NCBI GenBank assembly: GCA_017854855.1
Contig: JAFMGZ010000004.1
Location: 1-64,000 of the forward strand
Length of the DNA: 64,000 nucleotides
Direction: 5' to 3'
DNA from: Sulfitobacter sp.
Lineage (GTDB): Bacteria; Pseudomonadota; Alphaproteobacteria; Rhodobacterales; Rhodobacteraceae
The translations under genes were made by a program, and so were the position numbers. Shown here piece by piece: positions 10,163-20,329 of this stretch; positions within the stretch are counted from its first letter, which is position 1; each line of letters opens with the position of its first letter. Under the pieces are notes generated by a model. The model was not told the DNA's origin. It was given only the letters and a program-made list of their open reading frames with translations, and made no database searches.

Positions 10163-12367
10163 ATGAGTGATTCATCCAAACGCAAGCGCCCGCTGGTGGC
10201 GGACAGGCGCTATCCGTCCAAGGCGACGGCAGCCGCGAAAAAGCCTGCAAAACAGGCCGCGCCGACCAGACGCAAACCCGTGAAACGCAAACCTCCCCGT
10301 CGCGGCGGGATCATCGGCTTTTTCAGGGCGGTCATCGCGTGGATCCTGCGGTTGATCTGGAAGATCACCTGGCGGTTGACGGCCGTGGCGGTGCTGGTGC
10401 TGTCATTGGCTGTTGGGTACCTTTATACAACCTTGCCGCCTTTGGACGCTTTGCTGGATGGGCGCGCACGCGGCTCTGTCACCATGCTGGACCGCAACGG
10501 CGATGTCTTTGCCTGGCGGGGCGATCAGTTTGGCGGTGTTGTGACGGCCGATTCCGTGTCGCCGCACCTCAAGAACGCTGTGATCGCCACGGAAGACCGG
10601 CGGTTTTATCGACATTTCGGCGTAAGCCCGCGGGGCATTGCATCGGCGGTCCGGATCAACCTGTCCGAGGGGCGCGGCCCGCTGTCAGGCCATGGCGGGT
10701 CCACCATCACGCAGCAGGTGGCCAAGCTGATCTGCCTGGGAGAGCCATATGACGCTTCCTCTGGGATGACCGAACAGGAATACGAGGCCAGTTGCCGGCG
10801 CAGTTCGCTGCAGCGCAAGGCCAAGGAGGCGCTTTTCTCCATCGCGATGGAGGTGAAATATACCAAGGATGACATCCTGTCGATCTACCTGAACCGGGCC
10901 TATATGGGCGGCGGTGCCTTTGGTGCCGAAGCCGCAGCGCAGCGGTTCTTTGGCAAGCCGGCAGCGGCCGTCAATGCCGCTGAGGGTGCGATGCTGGCGG
11001 GATTGCTGACCGCGCCCACGACGCTGTCTCCGACCAATAACCTGGACCGCTCACAGGACCGTGCGGCGACGGTCATTCGTCTGATGCGTGAACAGGGGTA
11101 TCTGTCACAGAAGGAAGCGGATTTCGCACAGGCCAACCCGGCAGAATTGAGCGAAGCTGCCGAGGCGCGGGCAGGCGGGTATTTTGCCGACTGGGTCATG
11201 TCGACAGGCCCCGAGTTCTTTACCCGGAACACCACAGAGGATGTGAGGATCACGACCACATTGGACCAGCGGATCCAGAAAGCTGCCGAAGACGGTCTGA
11301 CCTGGGTGTTTGAAAACAAGGTGCGCGAAGGGTCCGAGGCGCAAGCCGCTGTTATAGTCATGTCGGCCGATGGTGCGGTGCGGGCCATGGTGGGGGGGCG
11401 CAAGACCAAGTTTGCGGGCGGGTTCAACCGCGCCACACAGGCGCTGCGGCAGACCGGGTCGGTGTTCAAACCCTTTGTCTATGCGGCGGCCCTTGATCTG
11501 GGCTATTCGCCCGATGATCTGATAGAGGACGCGCCCTATTGTCTGAACATCCCCGGATCGGGGGAATGGTGCCCGCGCAATTATACCAATAATTTCTACG
11601 GCAAGGTGACGCTGACAGAGGCGCTGGAAAAATCCTTGAACATCCCCGCGGTCAAGATCTCTGAGAGTGTGGGACGCGAGCTGGTCAGTCAGGTCGCGAC
11701 GCAATTCGGCATCCAAAGTGATCTGGCCGCAGGTCCGGCGCTGGCGCTGGGGGCGTCGGAAAGTACGTTGATCGAGATGACAGGTGCCTTTGCCGGTATC
11801 CTGAACGGCGGTTCTTCGGTGACGCCCTATGGATTGGTTGAACTGACCTTGCTGGGCGATAATGAACCGCTGATGGGCACTGGCGGCGGCATTGGCGAAA
11901 GGGTCATTCAGGAAGGGGCCGCCCGGCAGTTGGTCTATATGATGGAAAAAGTGATCTCTGAGGGAACCGGATCACGGGCGCAGTTTGGCGGGCGACAGTT
12001 GGCGGGCAAGACGGGAACCACCTCTGCGGCAAAGGATGCGTGGTTTATCGGGTTTTCAGCCGATTATGTGACCGGTGTCTGGATGGGATATGACGATAAC
12101 ACCCCGCTTAATGGTGTGACCGGCGGCGGTCTGCCCACCGACATCTGGCGCGAGACAATGTCACGGGTTCACGAAGGGCTGCCCCTGACGCCGCTGCCGA
12201 TGCAGGGACCGGGACCCGCGTCCGGACTGGGCGACGATGGCAACGGCATTGCGATCCCTGTCGGAAATTCGGAGCCTGTCAGCATCATTGATCAGGTCCT
12301 GCGTGACATATTCGGAACCGGTGGAAATGGCAGCACAGGCACCAACCCAAGTGCCGGAGATCGCTAG
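10163..12367 (+). CDS. bifunctional class A penicillin-binding protein (glycosyltransferase/transpeptidase)
   Basis: A 734-residue inner-membrane cell-wall synthase. After a basic cytoplasmic leader rich in Lys, Pro and Arg comes one membrane helix (about residues 80-100). The GT51 glycosyltransferase domain shows ATEDRRFYRHFG and STITQQVAK; the transpeptidase domain shows SVFK (catalytic Ser), SLN and KTGTT. It polymerises and cross-links peptidoglycan. ATG at 10163 (MSDSSKRKR) fits the family; in-frame GTG 10112 and ATG 10133 are alternatives, none with a strong ribosome site. The C-terminus ends in a Gly/Ser-rich tail. Confidence 0.92.
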   Translation: MSDSSKRKRPLVADRRYPSKATAAAKKPAKQAAPTRRKPVKRKPPRRGGIIGFFRAVIAWILRLIWKITWRLTAVAVLVLSLAVGYLYTTLPPLDALLDGRARGSVTMLDRNGDVFAWRGDQFGGVVTADSVSPHLKNAVIATEDRRFYRHFGVSPRGIASAVRINLSEGRGPLSGHGGSTITQQVAKLICLGEPYDASSGMTEQEYEASCRRSSLQRKAKEALFSIAMEVKYTKDDILSIYLNRAYMGGGAFGAEAAAQRFFGKPAAAVNAAEGAMLAGLLTAPTTLSPTNNLDRSQDRAATVIRLMREQGYLSQKEADFAQANPAELSEAAEARAGGYFADWVMSTGPEFFTRNTTEDVRITTTLDQRIQKAAEDGLTWVFENKVREGSEAQAAVIVMSADGAVRAMVGGRKTKFAGGFNRATQALRQTGSVFKPFVYAAALDLGYSPDDLIEDAPYCLNIPGSGEWCPRNYTNNFYGKVTLTEALEKSLNIPAVKISESVGRELVSQVATQFGIQSDLAAGPALALGASESTLIEMTGAFAGILNGGSSVTPYGLVELTLLGDNEPLMGTGGGIGERVIQEGAARQLVYMMEKVISEGTGSRAQFGGRQLAGKTGTTSAAKDAWFIGFSADYVTGVWMGYDDNTPLNGVTGGGLPTDIWRETMSRVHEGLPLTPLPMQGPGPASGLGDDGNGIAIPVGNSEPVSIIDQVLRDIFGTGGNGSTGTNPSAGDR

Positions 12368-12471
12368 CGCAGGACACATCCATATCTGTGATCGCAGCAA
12401 ACACATCTGTTCATTTCCCTTTTGGGCGCGATGCGGTCAGGATTGCCGAAACCCGACAGGCGAGGCTGCAC

Positions 12472-13308
12472 ATGATACCGATCCGTATTTCTTCGTTTTC
12501 CCAAGGTGATGCCGGGGGCAATCCGGCGGGGGTTGTGATTGCAGACCACCTGCCTGACGCCGCCAAGATGCAAAGGATAGCCGCCGATCTTGGCTATTCC
12601 GAAACAGCGTTTGCGGCCCCTGAAGGGAAAAGTTGGCGGGTGCGCTTTTACGCGCCTGTGGGCGAAGTGCCGTTTTGCGGTCACGCCACCATTGCGCTGG
12701 GGGCTGCCCTGGGTGCCCAAGAGGGGCCGGGACGGTTTGAGCTGCATCTGCGCGACACGCAGATCAGCGTCGAGGCGCATGAAACCCAAGGCCGCTGGCA
12801 TGCTGCATTGCAGTCCCCATCGACATGGTCAAAGCCCTTGGAGGATGATCTGCGCTATGCGCTGCTGGATGCCTTCAGCCTGTCTGATGATGAACTTGAT
12901 CCGGCCTTGCCGCCAACCTTGGCTTTTGGCGGGGCGTTGCATGCCATCTTGACGCTGCAAGACCGCGAGAGGCTGCGCAAGATGGCCTATCCCTTTGACG
13001 CGATGCGCGATCTGATGGCTTTGCACGGGCTGGTGACGGTCAGCCTGCTTTATGTGGCGGGAGCCCGGTCATTTGTATCGCGCAATGCCTTTGCCAGCGG
13101 CGGGGTTGTCGAGGACCCGGCCACGGGTGCGGCGGCGGCGGCCCTTGCCGGGGCACTGGTGGACCGGGATTGGGACGGGCTGCGCGCGGGGGGCAGTTTT
13201 CACATCATGCAGGGCGAGGATATGGGCATGCCATCGGCATTGGATGTCGAAGTGACCGGCCTGCCCGGTGCCTCTGTGCGGGTCAGCGGGGCGGTGCGCT
13301 GGATCTAG
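12472..13308 (+). CDS. PhzF family isomerase/epimerase-like protein
   Basis: A 278-residue protein of the PhzF family (diaminopimelate-epimerase fold). Seen are GDAGGNPAGVV near the N-terminus, the likely catalytic glutamate in GYSETAF, PVGEVPFCGHATIA, and VVEDPATGAAAAAL in the second half. The family isomerises small metabolites; the substrate here is unknown and there is no phenazine gene nearby. The ATG at 12472 follows GAGG by six bases; the frame is open upstream to 12388 without family similarity. It stands alone between the penicillin-binding protein and the type I secretion pair. Confidence 0.85.
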   Translation: MIPIRISSFSQGDAGGNPAGVVIADHLPDAAKMQRIAADLGYSETAFAAPEGKSWRVRFYAPVGEVPFCGHATIALGAALGAQEGPGRFELHLRDTQISVEAHETQGRWHAALQSPSTWSKPLEDDLRYALLDAFSLSDDELDPALPPTLAFGGALHAILTLQDRERLRKMAYPFDAMRDLMALHGLVTVSLLYVAGARSFVSRNAFASGGVVEDPATGAAAAALAGALVDRDWDGLRAGGSFHIMQGEDMGMPSALDVEVTGLPGASVRVSGAVRWI

Positions 13309-13437
13309 GATAGTGGTCTGAATCCACTGACCCGGGCTGCTGGCAATCCATTCTTAAAGAACATCTGCTTTTACTGCCCGCCACAGGGGGAGCGGCCAAC
13401 AGAGCCTGCATGCCCTGAATTGAGCAGGAACCGCACC

Positions 13438-15174
13438 ATGCGCGCAGATGACGCCATCCGGGGCAAAGAAGAACTGCGCGGGGTGCGCGTCAAGAGCCGT
13501 GCCTTGTATTGGGCCGTGGGTCTGTTCAGCCTGTTTGCCAACCTGCTGATGCTGACCGGTCCGATGTATATGCTGCAGGTCTATGACCGGGTGCTGTCAT
13601 CTGGCTCTGTTGAGACGCTGGTGGCGCTGTCGCTGCTGATGGTGTTTCTCTACGTGATCATGGGGCTTTTGGACTATGTGCGCGGGCGGATCATGCTGCG
13701 GGTCGGCATGCGGTTTCAACAGGGGTTGGACAAACGCGTGTTTCAGGCGGTGATGCGCAAGGCGGCGGTGTTGCCGGATCAAGGTACCAGCAGCGGCCTG
13801 CAGGATCTTGTGAATGTTCAGCGGCTGATCACGGCACCTTTGGTGATCGCGCTGTATGACATTCCCTGGACCCCGATCTTTTTCGCCGCGATTTTCGTCT
13901 TTCATCCGCTTTTGGGCGCGATGGCGGTGGGTGGGGCTGCGGCGCTGATCCTGATCACATTGGCCAATCAGCTGTTGTCGCGCCGCAGTCAGCGGGATGC
14001 AGGCGTGTTGCAGCACGGTGCCCAAACGATGGCCGATCACATGCGCCGGGAGGCAGAGACAATGCGCGCCATGGGCATGGGCGATGCCGGCTGTCTGCGC
14101 TGGCACCGCATCCAAAGCCGCGCCATGACCAGCGAGATGGAGGCGGCCAATATCAGCGGCTCCTTTGCCACGCTGACCAAGACGCTGAGGCTGTTCTTGC
14201 AATCTGCGATGTTGGGATTGGGCGCATGGCTGGTCATTGGTGGCCAAATGACGCCGGGGGGCATGATCGCTGGATCCATCTTGCTGGGCCGGGCGCTGGC
14301 GCCGGTGGAATCCATTCTGAACCAATGGCCCATAGCGCAGCAAGGGCTGCAAAGCTGGCACAGCCTTGGCGCGCTTTTGGGTGAGGTCCCGGCAGAGCAG
14401 CCGCGCCTTGCCCTGCCAAAGCCGCAGGCCCAGCTATCGGTCAAAAGCATCACCGTCGTCCCACCGGGTGAACGGGTCGCCGCGCTGAAATCGCTGAGTT
14501 TCACGGTCGGGCCGGGGCAGGCGGTGGGTGTCATCGGCCCCTCTGGCGCGGGTAAATCCACGCTGGCGCGGGCCCTGGTGGGGCTGTGGCCCGTGGCGGG
14601 GGGGCATTTGCGGCTGGACGGTGCTGCGTTGGATCAATTTGGCGCAGAAGTGTTGGGCCGCCACATTGGCTACCTGCCGCAAAAGGTGCAGCTGTTTGAG
14701 GGCAGCCTGGCCGAGAATATTGCCCGCCTGGCGCTGGTGCCCGATGCCGAAAAGGTTGTGGCGGCAGCCCGGATGGCCGGGGCGCACGACCTGATCCTCA
14801 GCCTGCCACAGGGCTACGAGACCCCTGTCAGATCAGAGCAGACGCGCCTGTCGGGGGGGCAGTTGCAGCGGATCGGGCTGGCACGCGCCCTGTATGATGA
14901 CCCGGTTCTGGTGGTGCTGGATGAACCCAATGCCAATCTGGACAACGACGGGTCCGCCGCGCTGAACGCGGCGATCCGCAAGATCAAGGCGCAGGGGCAG
15001 GCGGTATTGGTGATGGCACATCGGCCAGCCGCGATACAGGAATGCGACATGATCCTGATGCTGGAAGGGGGTGTGCGAATGGCCTTTGGTCCCAAGCAGG
15101 AGGTGCTGGCGGGGATGGTCAAGAATGCCCAGTCCATCCAGGCGGTTCCCGCCGCTGCAGCGGGTATGCGATGA
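13438..15174 (+). CDS. type I secretion system ABC permease/ATPase (PrtD-like)
   Basis: A 578-residue fused permease and ATPase. The N-terminal half has membrane helices starting at about residue 20 (ALYWAVGLFSLFANLLML) and the PrtD-type motif PMYMLQVYDRVLSSGS. The ATPase half has Walker A (GPSGAGKST), Q-loop, signature LSGGQLQRIGLARAL, Walker B (VVLDEPNANLD) and the switch histidine (MAHRP). It should drive export of an unfolded protein, usually an RTX-type protein, directly from the cytosol. The ATG at 13438 has AGGAA seven bases upstream. Its stop overlaps the HlyD-family gene (ATGA). No substrate gene or TolC homologue lies in the window. Confidence 0.9.
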   Translation: MRADDAIRGKEELRGVRVKSRALYWAVGLFSLFANLLMLTGPMYMLQVYDRVLSSGSVETLVALSLLMVFLYVIMGLLDYVRGRIMLRVGMRFQQGLDKRVFQAVMRKAAVLPDQGTSSGLQDLVNVQRLITAPLVIALYDIPWTPIFFAAIFVFHPLLGAMAVGGAAALILITLANQLLSRRSQRDAGVLQHGAQTMADHMRREAETMRAMGMGDAGCLRWHRIQSRAMTSEMEAANISGSFATLTKTLRLFLQSAMLGLGAWLVIGGQMTPGGMIAGSILLGRALAPVESILNQWPIAQQGLQSWHSLGALLGEVPAEQPRLALPKPQAQLSVKSITVVPPGERVAALKSLSFTVGPGQAVGVIGPSGAGKSTLARALVGLWPVAGGHLRLDGAALDQFGAEVLGRHIGYLPQKVQLFEGSLAENIARLALVPDAEKVVAAARMAGAHDLILSLPQGYETPVRSEQTRLSGGQLQRIGLARALYDDPVLVVLDEPNANLDNDGSAALNAAIRKIKAQGQAVLVMAHRPAAIQECDMILMLEGGVRMAFGPKQEVLAGMVKNAQSIQAVPAAAAGMR

Positions 15175-16481
15175 CCGATGATCGCGCAAACCCGCTTGGT
15201 GCCGGGCACTATGTTCTGCTGGGGATTGTGGCGCTAATGGTGCTGATCCTGGGCTTTGTCATGTGGGCCACAACGGCGCGGATCACGGGCGCGATCATTG
15301 CGCCGGGTACGTTGCAGGCTGACCGGGTGCGCCAGTCTGTTCAGCATCCAAAGGGCGGCGTCATCGCAGAGCTTCTGGTCACGGATGGCAGCCCGGTCGG
15401 GGCCGGGGATTTGCTGATGCGGCTGGACACGGCAAGCCAGCAGGCGGAACTGGCCTATGCGCGGGAGCAATTATTTGACCTGACGGCGCGGCAGGATCGG
15501 CTGCGGGCAGAATATTCGGGGCAGCAGGCGGTGACCTTTTCGCCGATCCTGCTGGCGCAAAGCCGTGCAAACCCAAAACTGCTCCCGGTGTTGGAGGGGC
15601 AGCGCAGCCTGTTTGCCGCCAGCCAAGCGCGGTTAGGCGCGGAAAAGAGGCAATTGCTGCAGCGCAAGGTTCAGACGACGGCCCAGATCACCGGACTGGA
15701 GGCGCAGATCGTATCGGTGGCCCAGCAGATCACTCTGACGGCGGCTGCGATGAAGAACCAGAAATCCCTGCTGGCCCGCAAACTGGTCCCGGCTGCAACT
15801 GTACTGGAATTTGAACGCGAGATGTCGCGCCTGCAAGGCAGCCTGGGAGAGTTGCGCGGCCAACAGGCGCAGGCCCGCGAACAGATTGCCGGAATTGAGC
15901 TGGAGATCTTGCAGCGCGGGTCCCTTGCCAGGGAAAAAGCCATGGCAGAGGCGCGGGACCTTGAACAGGCGATCCGCAGGCTGCGCAAGGATGCACAACA
16001 ATTGCAGGCGGAAATCGCGCAGGCCCGGATTTACGCGCCGATTGCGGGCATCGTGCATGGGATGACCGTGCAGACACCCCGCGCGGTGCTGCGCCCGGCG
16101 GATCCTGTGCTTTATCTGATCGGGCAGGGCCGCGCGCCTGTTGTGATCAGCCAGGTTGTGCCCAACCACATTGACCAGATTGCGGTCGGACAACAGGTCA
16201 AGATCCGGCTGTCAGCGCTGGATCAGCGTTTGACACCCGAAGTATTTGGCCGGGTGACCCGGATATCGGCTGATGTGATCACCGATCAAAGAACCGGCGC
16301 GGGGTTCTTTCAGGTTGAGGTCATGCTGATGGCCGGTGCGCTGGATCGGCTGCCAGAGGGGGCGGTGCTATTGCCGGGAATGCCGGTGGAGACGTTTATT
16401 CACACAGGCCTGCGATCACCCATGGCCTATTTCCTGAAGCCAATGGCCGATTATTTCGCACGGGCTTTTCGCGAAAGCTAG
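15171..16481 (+). CDS. HlyD family type I secretion periplasmic adaptor
   Basis: A 436-residue membrane fusion protein. One membrane helix (about residues 12-33) anchors it, followed by the biotinyl-lipoyl half (QSVQHPKGGVIAELLVTDGSPV), a long coiled coil (about residues 90-290), and the second half (RIYAPIAGIVHGMTV). It bridges the PrtD-like ABC transporter with an outer-membrane channel. The ATGA overlap at 15171-15174 ties its translation to the ATPase gene, as usual for prtD-prtE type pairs. The outer-membrane partner is presumably encoded elsewhere. Confidence 0.9.
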   Translation: MTDDRANPLGAGHYVLLGIVALMVLILGFVMWATTARITGAIIAPGTLQADRVRQSVQHPKGGVIAELLVTDGSPVGAGDLLMRLDTASQQAELAYAREQLFDLTARQDRLRAEYSGQQAVTFSPILLAQSRANPKLLPVLEGQRSLFAASQARLGAEKRQLLQRKVQTTAQITGLEAQIVSVAQQITLTAAAMKNQKSLLARKLVPAATVLEFEREMSRLQGSLGELRGQQAQAREQIAGIELEILQRGSLAREKAMAEARDLEQAIRRLRKDAQQLQAEIAQARIYAPIAGIVHGMTVQTPRAVLRPADPVLYLIGQGRAPVVISQVVPNHIDQIAVGQQVKIRLSALDQRLTPEVFGRVTRISADVITDQRTGAGFFQVEVMLMAGALDRLPEGAVLLPGMPVETFIHTGLRSPMAYFLKPMADYFARAFRES

Positions 16482-16666
16482 GGTGAGGCCCCTCAAGCGG
16501 TTTGGAAAAACCCCGGAACCCTTTTGCGTGGCCTGACATCAGATATTTCAACGCGTTAAGGGATGCGTCATGAATTCGCTATTTCGACAAAATCATTGAA
16601 TCCCCTTTTCGCCGGGTCCCAAGACAGCTAGCTTCCGGGCAAACCATTTGTCAAAGGATCAGCATC

Positions 16667-17125
16667 ATGAGCATCACCGAAAGACTTTCTGAACTGGGGG
16701 TCACCCTGCCCGATGCACCGGCACCGGCGGCCAATTATGTGCCCTACGTGCAGGTTGGGAACATTGTCTATGTGTCTGGGCAAATCTCCAGCGGGCCGGA
16801 CGGGTTGATCATCGGCAAACTGGGCGCGGACATGACGGTAGAGGCGGGGGCTGCGGCGGCGAAAAACTGTGCGATCAGCCTGCTGGCACAGGTCAAGGCC
16901 GCGTGTGGCGGTGATATTGAACGTTTGGTGCGGGTGATCAAACTGACCGGTTTTGTGAACTCTACCGCTGATTTCACCGATCAGCCCAAGGTGATCAACG
17001 GCTGCTCCGACTTTCTGGTTGAAGCCCTGGACGATCGTGGACGGCATGCGCGGTCTGCGGTCTCTGCGCCATCATTGCCTTTGGGTGTGGCGGTTGAGAT
17101 TGAAGGCATCTTTGAAATCAAATGA
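16667..17125 (+). CDS. RidA family protein
   Basis: A 152-residue protein of the YjgF/YER057c/UK114 family. RidA proteins hydrolyse reactive 2-aminoacrylate and other enamine/imine intermediates made by PLP enzymes. The family features are VGNIVYVSGQIS, a mid-protein stretch ending in VRVIKLTGFVN, and the conserved arginine near the C-terminus in GRHARSAV followed by PLGVAVEIE. It is slightly longer than classical RidA (about 128 residues), so it belongs to a paralogous subgroup. AAAGGA precedes the ATG. Its stop overlaps the GDPD start. Confidence 0.88.
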   Translation: MSITERLSELGVTLPDAPAPAANYVPYVQVGNIVYVSGQISSGPDGLIIGKLGADMTVEAGAAAAKNCAISLLAQVKAACGGDIERLVRVIKLTGFVNSTADFTDQPKVINGCSDFLVEALDDRGRHARSAVSAPSLPLGVAVEIEGIFEIK

Positions 17126-17883
17126 CCCTGGCACGCGGATTTTACGACAGGCCAATGGCACATCGTGGATTGCACGATGTGTCAGATGGGCGGCCTGAAA
17201 ACAGCCGTGCTGCGATCCTTGCGGCGATACAGGCGGGTTACGGCATCGAGATTGATGTCCAGCTCAGCGCCGATGGCGCGGCGATGGTGTTTCATGACTA
17301 TGCATTGGAGCGTCTGACAGGACAGCGCGGCCCCCTGCGGCTGCGCCAAGCCGATGATCTGGCGCGGGTGTCCCTGCTGGGGGGGGATGAGGGCATTCCG
17401 GATTTGCCTGAGGTGCTGAAACTGATTGACGGGCGGGTGCCGCTCTTGATCGAGATAAAGGATCAGGATGGCGGCATGGGCCCTGATGTGGGGCCGTTGG
17501 AACAGGCGACAGCACAGGCGGTGCGGGGCTATGACGGCCCTGTTGCGGTGATGTCGTTCAACCCTTATTCCGTGGCCAAGATGGCTGAATTTGCCCCTGA
17601 CGTGCCGCGCGGCATCGTCACCAGCGCCTACCGGTATGAGGATTGGCCCCTGCCGCGCCGCACCTGTGACCTGCTGCGTGACATCCCCGATTATGACCGG
17701 GTCGGTGCCTGTTTCATCTCGCATGAGATGAACGATCTGTCGCGCCCCCGGGTGGCACACCTGAAGGCGCAGGGCGCGATGATCCTGTGTTGGACGGTGC
17801 GCAGCCCCGAGGAGGAAGAAGAAGCGCGCGAAGTGGCTGATAACATCACGTTTGAAGGCTATGACGCGGCTCTGCATCCTTGA
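17122..17883 (+). CDS. glycerophosphodiester phosphodiesterase family protein
   Basis: A 253-residue enzyme with the GDPD signatures: the catalytic HRG at the N-terminus (MAHRGLHD), the metal-binding pair EIDVQLS with HDYALERLTG, and a later EIK (LLIEIKDQD). It should cleave glycerophosphodiesters to glycerol 3-phosphate and an alcohol. There is no signal peptide, so it is cytosolic, which suggests use in lipid turnover rather than scavenging outside the cell. It begins inside the stop of the RidA gene (ATGA), and 48 bases separate it from the acetyltransferase-like gene downstream. Confidence 0.88.
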   Translation: MTLARGFYDRPMAHRGLHDVSDGRPENSRAAILAAIQAGYGIEIDVQLSADGAAMVFHDYALERLTGQRGPLRLRQADDLARVSLLGGDEGIPDLPEVLKLIDGRVPLLIEIKDQDGGMGPDVGPLEQATAQAVRGYDGPVAVMSFNPYSVAKMAEFAPDVPRGIVTSAYRYEDWPLPRRTCDLLRDIPDYDRVGACFISHEMNDLSRPRVAHLKAQGAMILCWTVRSPEEEEEAREVADNITFEGYDAALHP

Positions 17884-17931
17884 TCCTGCAGGGTAATGCC
17901 ACACATACATATCAGGTGATTGGGGCAGAGC

Positions 17932-19119
17932 ATGAGCGCGCAGGAAATCGAAATCAGGTTAGTGCCAAGTATCGCTGAGATCGGCCAGCCCGACTGGGAT
18001 GCCTGTGCCTGTCCAGAAGCGGTGGATGGCGCGCCGCCGAATGATCCTTTCACGACCTACCGGTTTCTTGCCGCGCTGGAAGAAAGCGGCAGTGTCGGCC
18101 CCGGCACCGGCTGGCAGCAGCAGCATTTGACCGCCTATATCGGCACTGAGCTGATCGCGGTTGCCCCGCTTTATGCCAAGATGCATTCGCAAGGCGAATA
18201 TATTTTTGATCACAACTGGGCCCATGCCTATGAGCATTCCGGCGGCCGCTATTATCCCAAGCTGCAGATTGCCGTGCCGCATACGCCTGCCACGGGGCGG
18301 CGGTTTCTGACCCGTCCTGGGTTTGAAGAGGTGGGCAAGCGGGCCTTGATCCAGGGTGCCGTTCAGGTGACACAGAACAATGACCTGTCGTCGGTCCACA
18401 TCACGTTCTGCACCCAAGAAGAGGCGGAATTCGCCGAGGAAATGGGGCTGATGGTGCGCAAGAACCAGCAGTTCCACTGGCGCAATCACGGATATGCCGA
18501 TTTTGACGGGTTTCTGGCCAGCCTGAATTCACGCAAACGCAAGAACATCCGCAAGGAACGTGCGCAGGCGCAGGGGTTTGGGGGCACGATCCAGACCTTT
18601 ACCGGCGATCAGATCCAGCCGGAACATTGGGATGCCTTCTGGCGCTTTTATCAGGATACCGGCGCGCGCAAATGGGGCAGCCCCTATCTGACCCGCCAGT
18701 TTTTTGATATCGCCCAAGAGACCCTGCGCGATGATATGGCGCTGGTGCTGGCGGAACGCGAGGGCAGATGGATCGCCGGTGCGCTGAACTTTGTCGGGGC
18801 GGATGCGTTATATGGCAGGTATTGGGGCTGTACGGAGCATCACCCCTGCCTGCATTTTGAACTGTGCTATTATCAGGCCATCGATTTTGCGATTGCAAAG
18901 CGCCTGAGCACTGTCGAAGCAGGCGCGCAGGGAGAGCACAAATTGGCACGCGGCTATCTGCCGACGCCGACATGGTCGCTGCATTGGATGCGCGACGAGG
19001 GATTTGCCCACGCAATCGCCAAGTATCTTGAGGCAGAGCGAGATGCAGTTGATCATGAGATCGAAGTGTTAACAGAATATGGGCCATTCAAACGCGCCCA
19101 AATTGAGGAACAGGAATGA
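17932..19119 (+). CDS. GNAT-like N-acyltransferase (COG3146/DUF482 type)
   Basis: A 395-residue cytosolic protein. The pattern [23 protein letters not shown], split over the middle, with [13 protein letters not shown] and [18 protein letters not shown], matches the COG3146 group, predicted acyltransferases related to FemAB and GNAT folds. The substrate is unknown. The ATG at 17932 follows a GGGGCAGAG stretch; a TTG twelve bases upstream is less likely. Its stop overlaps phhB, which overlaps mscS, making a tight three-gene operon. Confidence 0.8.
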   Translation: MSAQEIEIRLVPSIAEIGQPDWDACACPEAVDGAPPNDPFTTYRFLAALEESGSVGPGTGWQQQHLTAYIGTELIAVAPLYAKMHSQGEYIFDHNWAHAYEHSGGRYYPKLQIAVPHTPATGRRFLTRPGFEEVGKRALIQGAVQVTQNNDLSSVHITFCTQEEAEFAEEMGLMVRKNQQFHWRNHGYADFDGFLASLNSRKRKNIRKERAQAQGFGGTIQTFTGDQIQPEHWDAFWRFYQDTGARKWGSPYLTRQFFDIAQETLRDDMALVLAEREGRWIAGALNFVGADALYGRYWGCTEHHPCLHFELCYYQAIDFAIAKRLSTVEAGAQGEHKLARGYLPTPTWSLHWMRDEGFAHAIAKYLEAERDAVDHEIEVLTEYGPFKRAQIEEQE

Positions 19120-19424
19120 CTGAGAAACTAAGCGATGAGACCCGCAAGACGGTTCTGCAGCCGCTTTTCAACAGCGGTTGGGAAATGACCCCAGGCCGTG
19201 ACGCTATCCACAAGACATTTGTCTTTGCCGATTTTGTCGATGCCTTTGGCTGGATGACGCAAGTGGCGCTTTGGGCTGAGAAATGGAACCATCATCCTGA
19301 ATGGGACAATGTCTACAAGACAGTCAACGTGACCCTGACGACCCATGACGTCGGCGGGTTAAGTGCGCTGGATGCCAAACTGGCCCGCAAGATGGACGGC
19401 CTGGCCGGGAGCATGCAGAGCTGA
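19116..19424 (+). CDS. phhB: pterin-4a-carbinolamine dehydratase
   Basis: A 102-residue protein of the 4a-hydroxytetrahydrobiopterin dehydratase family. The active-site pattern is clear: the paired histidines in [12 protein letters not shown], the distal HDVGGLS, and an N-terminal W-rich segment. The enzyme recycles the pterin cofactor of aromatic amino acid hydroxylases; no hydroxylase gene is in the window, so the physiological partner is not shown. It overlaps the genes on both sides (ATGA at 19116 and TGATG-type contact at 19424). Confidence 0.92.
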   Translation: MTEKLSDETRKTVLQPLFNSGWEMTPGRDAIHKTFVFADFVDAFGWMTQVALWAEKWNHHPEWDNVYKTVNVTLTTHDVGGLSALDAKLARKMDGLAGSMQS

Positions 19425-20290
19425 TGGAAGAGGTCGAGAATACGGTTGAATCCGTGATGACGACAGAAATCTGGCAGGGCAAATCCCTTGCCGATATTCT
19501 GACGCTTGAATTCCTGGCCAGCGCTGCGGGGTCCTTGCTGGGTGCGATTTCAATCTTGCTGCTGGGCTGGATCGTGTCTGCGTGGTTGCAGCGGCGGGTG
19601 TCCAACCTGGGGCGCAAGAACCGGCATCTGGATGAGATGCTGTTCGATTTTCTCGCGTCGATTGTCCGCTATGTCGTCATGGGTTTTACCCTGTTGTTCG
19701 TGCTCAACACTTTTGGGGTACAGACGACATCCGTGGTCGCTGTCATTGGTGCGGCGGGTTTGGCGATCGGTCTGGCCTTGCAGGGGACGTTGTCCAATGT
19801 GGCGGCAGGCGTGATGCTGATCCTGTTTCGCCCGATCAAGATCGGTGATTTCGTCGAGGTCGCAGGCAAGATGGGCACGATAAAGCAGATCAACCTGAAT
19901 TTCACAGAGCTGGCAGATGCAAGCAACGTGCAGGTGATTGTGCCCAATTCCCAGGTTTGGGGGAATGTTATCACCAATTATTCCAGCAATGACCGACGCC
20001 GGGCGGAATGGAGCTTTGGTGTGGGGTATGGCGCGAACCTCAAGGATGCGGAAACGATCATTCGTGATACGATCATGGCCGATCCGCGCGCCCATGAAGC
20101 GCCTGAGCCCTTTGTTCAGGTGACAAACCTGGGCGAGAGTTCTGTTGATTTTCTGGTGCGGGTCTGGTGCGACGCCGGTGATTATTTCGCGTTCCGCGCA
20201 GATATGACCCGACAGGTCAAAGAGGCGCTGGATGCGGGCGGGGTGGATATCCCGTTCCCCACCCGGACGCTGATCCAGACATCCGGCTGA
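19424..20290 (+). CDS. small-conductance mechanosensitive channel, MscS family
   Basis: A 288-residue inner-membrane channel. Three membrane helices are visible (about residues 32-54, 75-96 and 100-130). The pore helix TM3 has the Gly/Ala-rich pattern AIGLALQGTLSNVAAG, followed by the beta domain start (FRPIKIGDFVEV) and a soluble C-terminal vestibule. MscS channels open under membrane tension and release solutes after osmotic downshock. The size is close to E. coli MscS (286 residues). It begins one base inside the phhB stop and ends the operon ahead of a terminator. Confidence 0.92.
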   Translation: MEEVENTVESVMTTEIWQGKSLADILTLEFLASAAGSLLGAISILLLGWIVSAWLQRRVSNLGRKNRHLDEMLFDFLASIVRYVVMGFTLLFVLNTFGVQTTSVVAVIGAAGLAIGLALQGTLSNVAAGVMLILFRPIKIGDFVEVAGKMGTIKQINLNFTELADASNVQVIVPNSQVWGNVITNYSSNDRRRAEWSFGVGYGANLKDAETIIRDTIMADPRAHEAPEPFVQVTNLGESSVDFLVRVWCDAGDYFAFRADMTRQVKEALDAGGVDIPFPTRTLIQTSG

Positions 20291-20329
20291 GCATTGCGGG
20301 CATCAGCCCCGACCAGCCCAAGATAAGGC

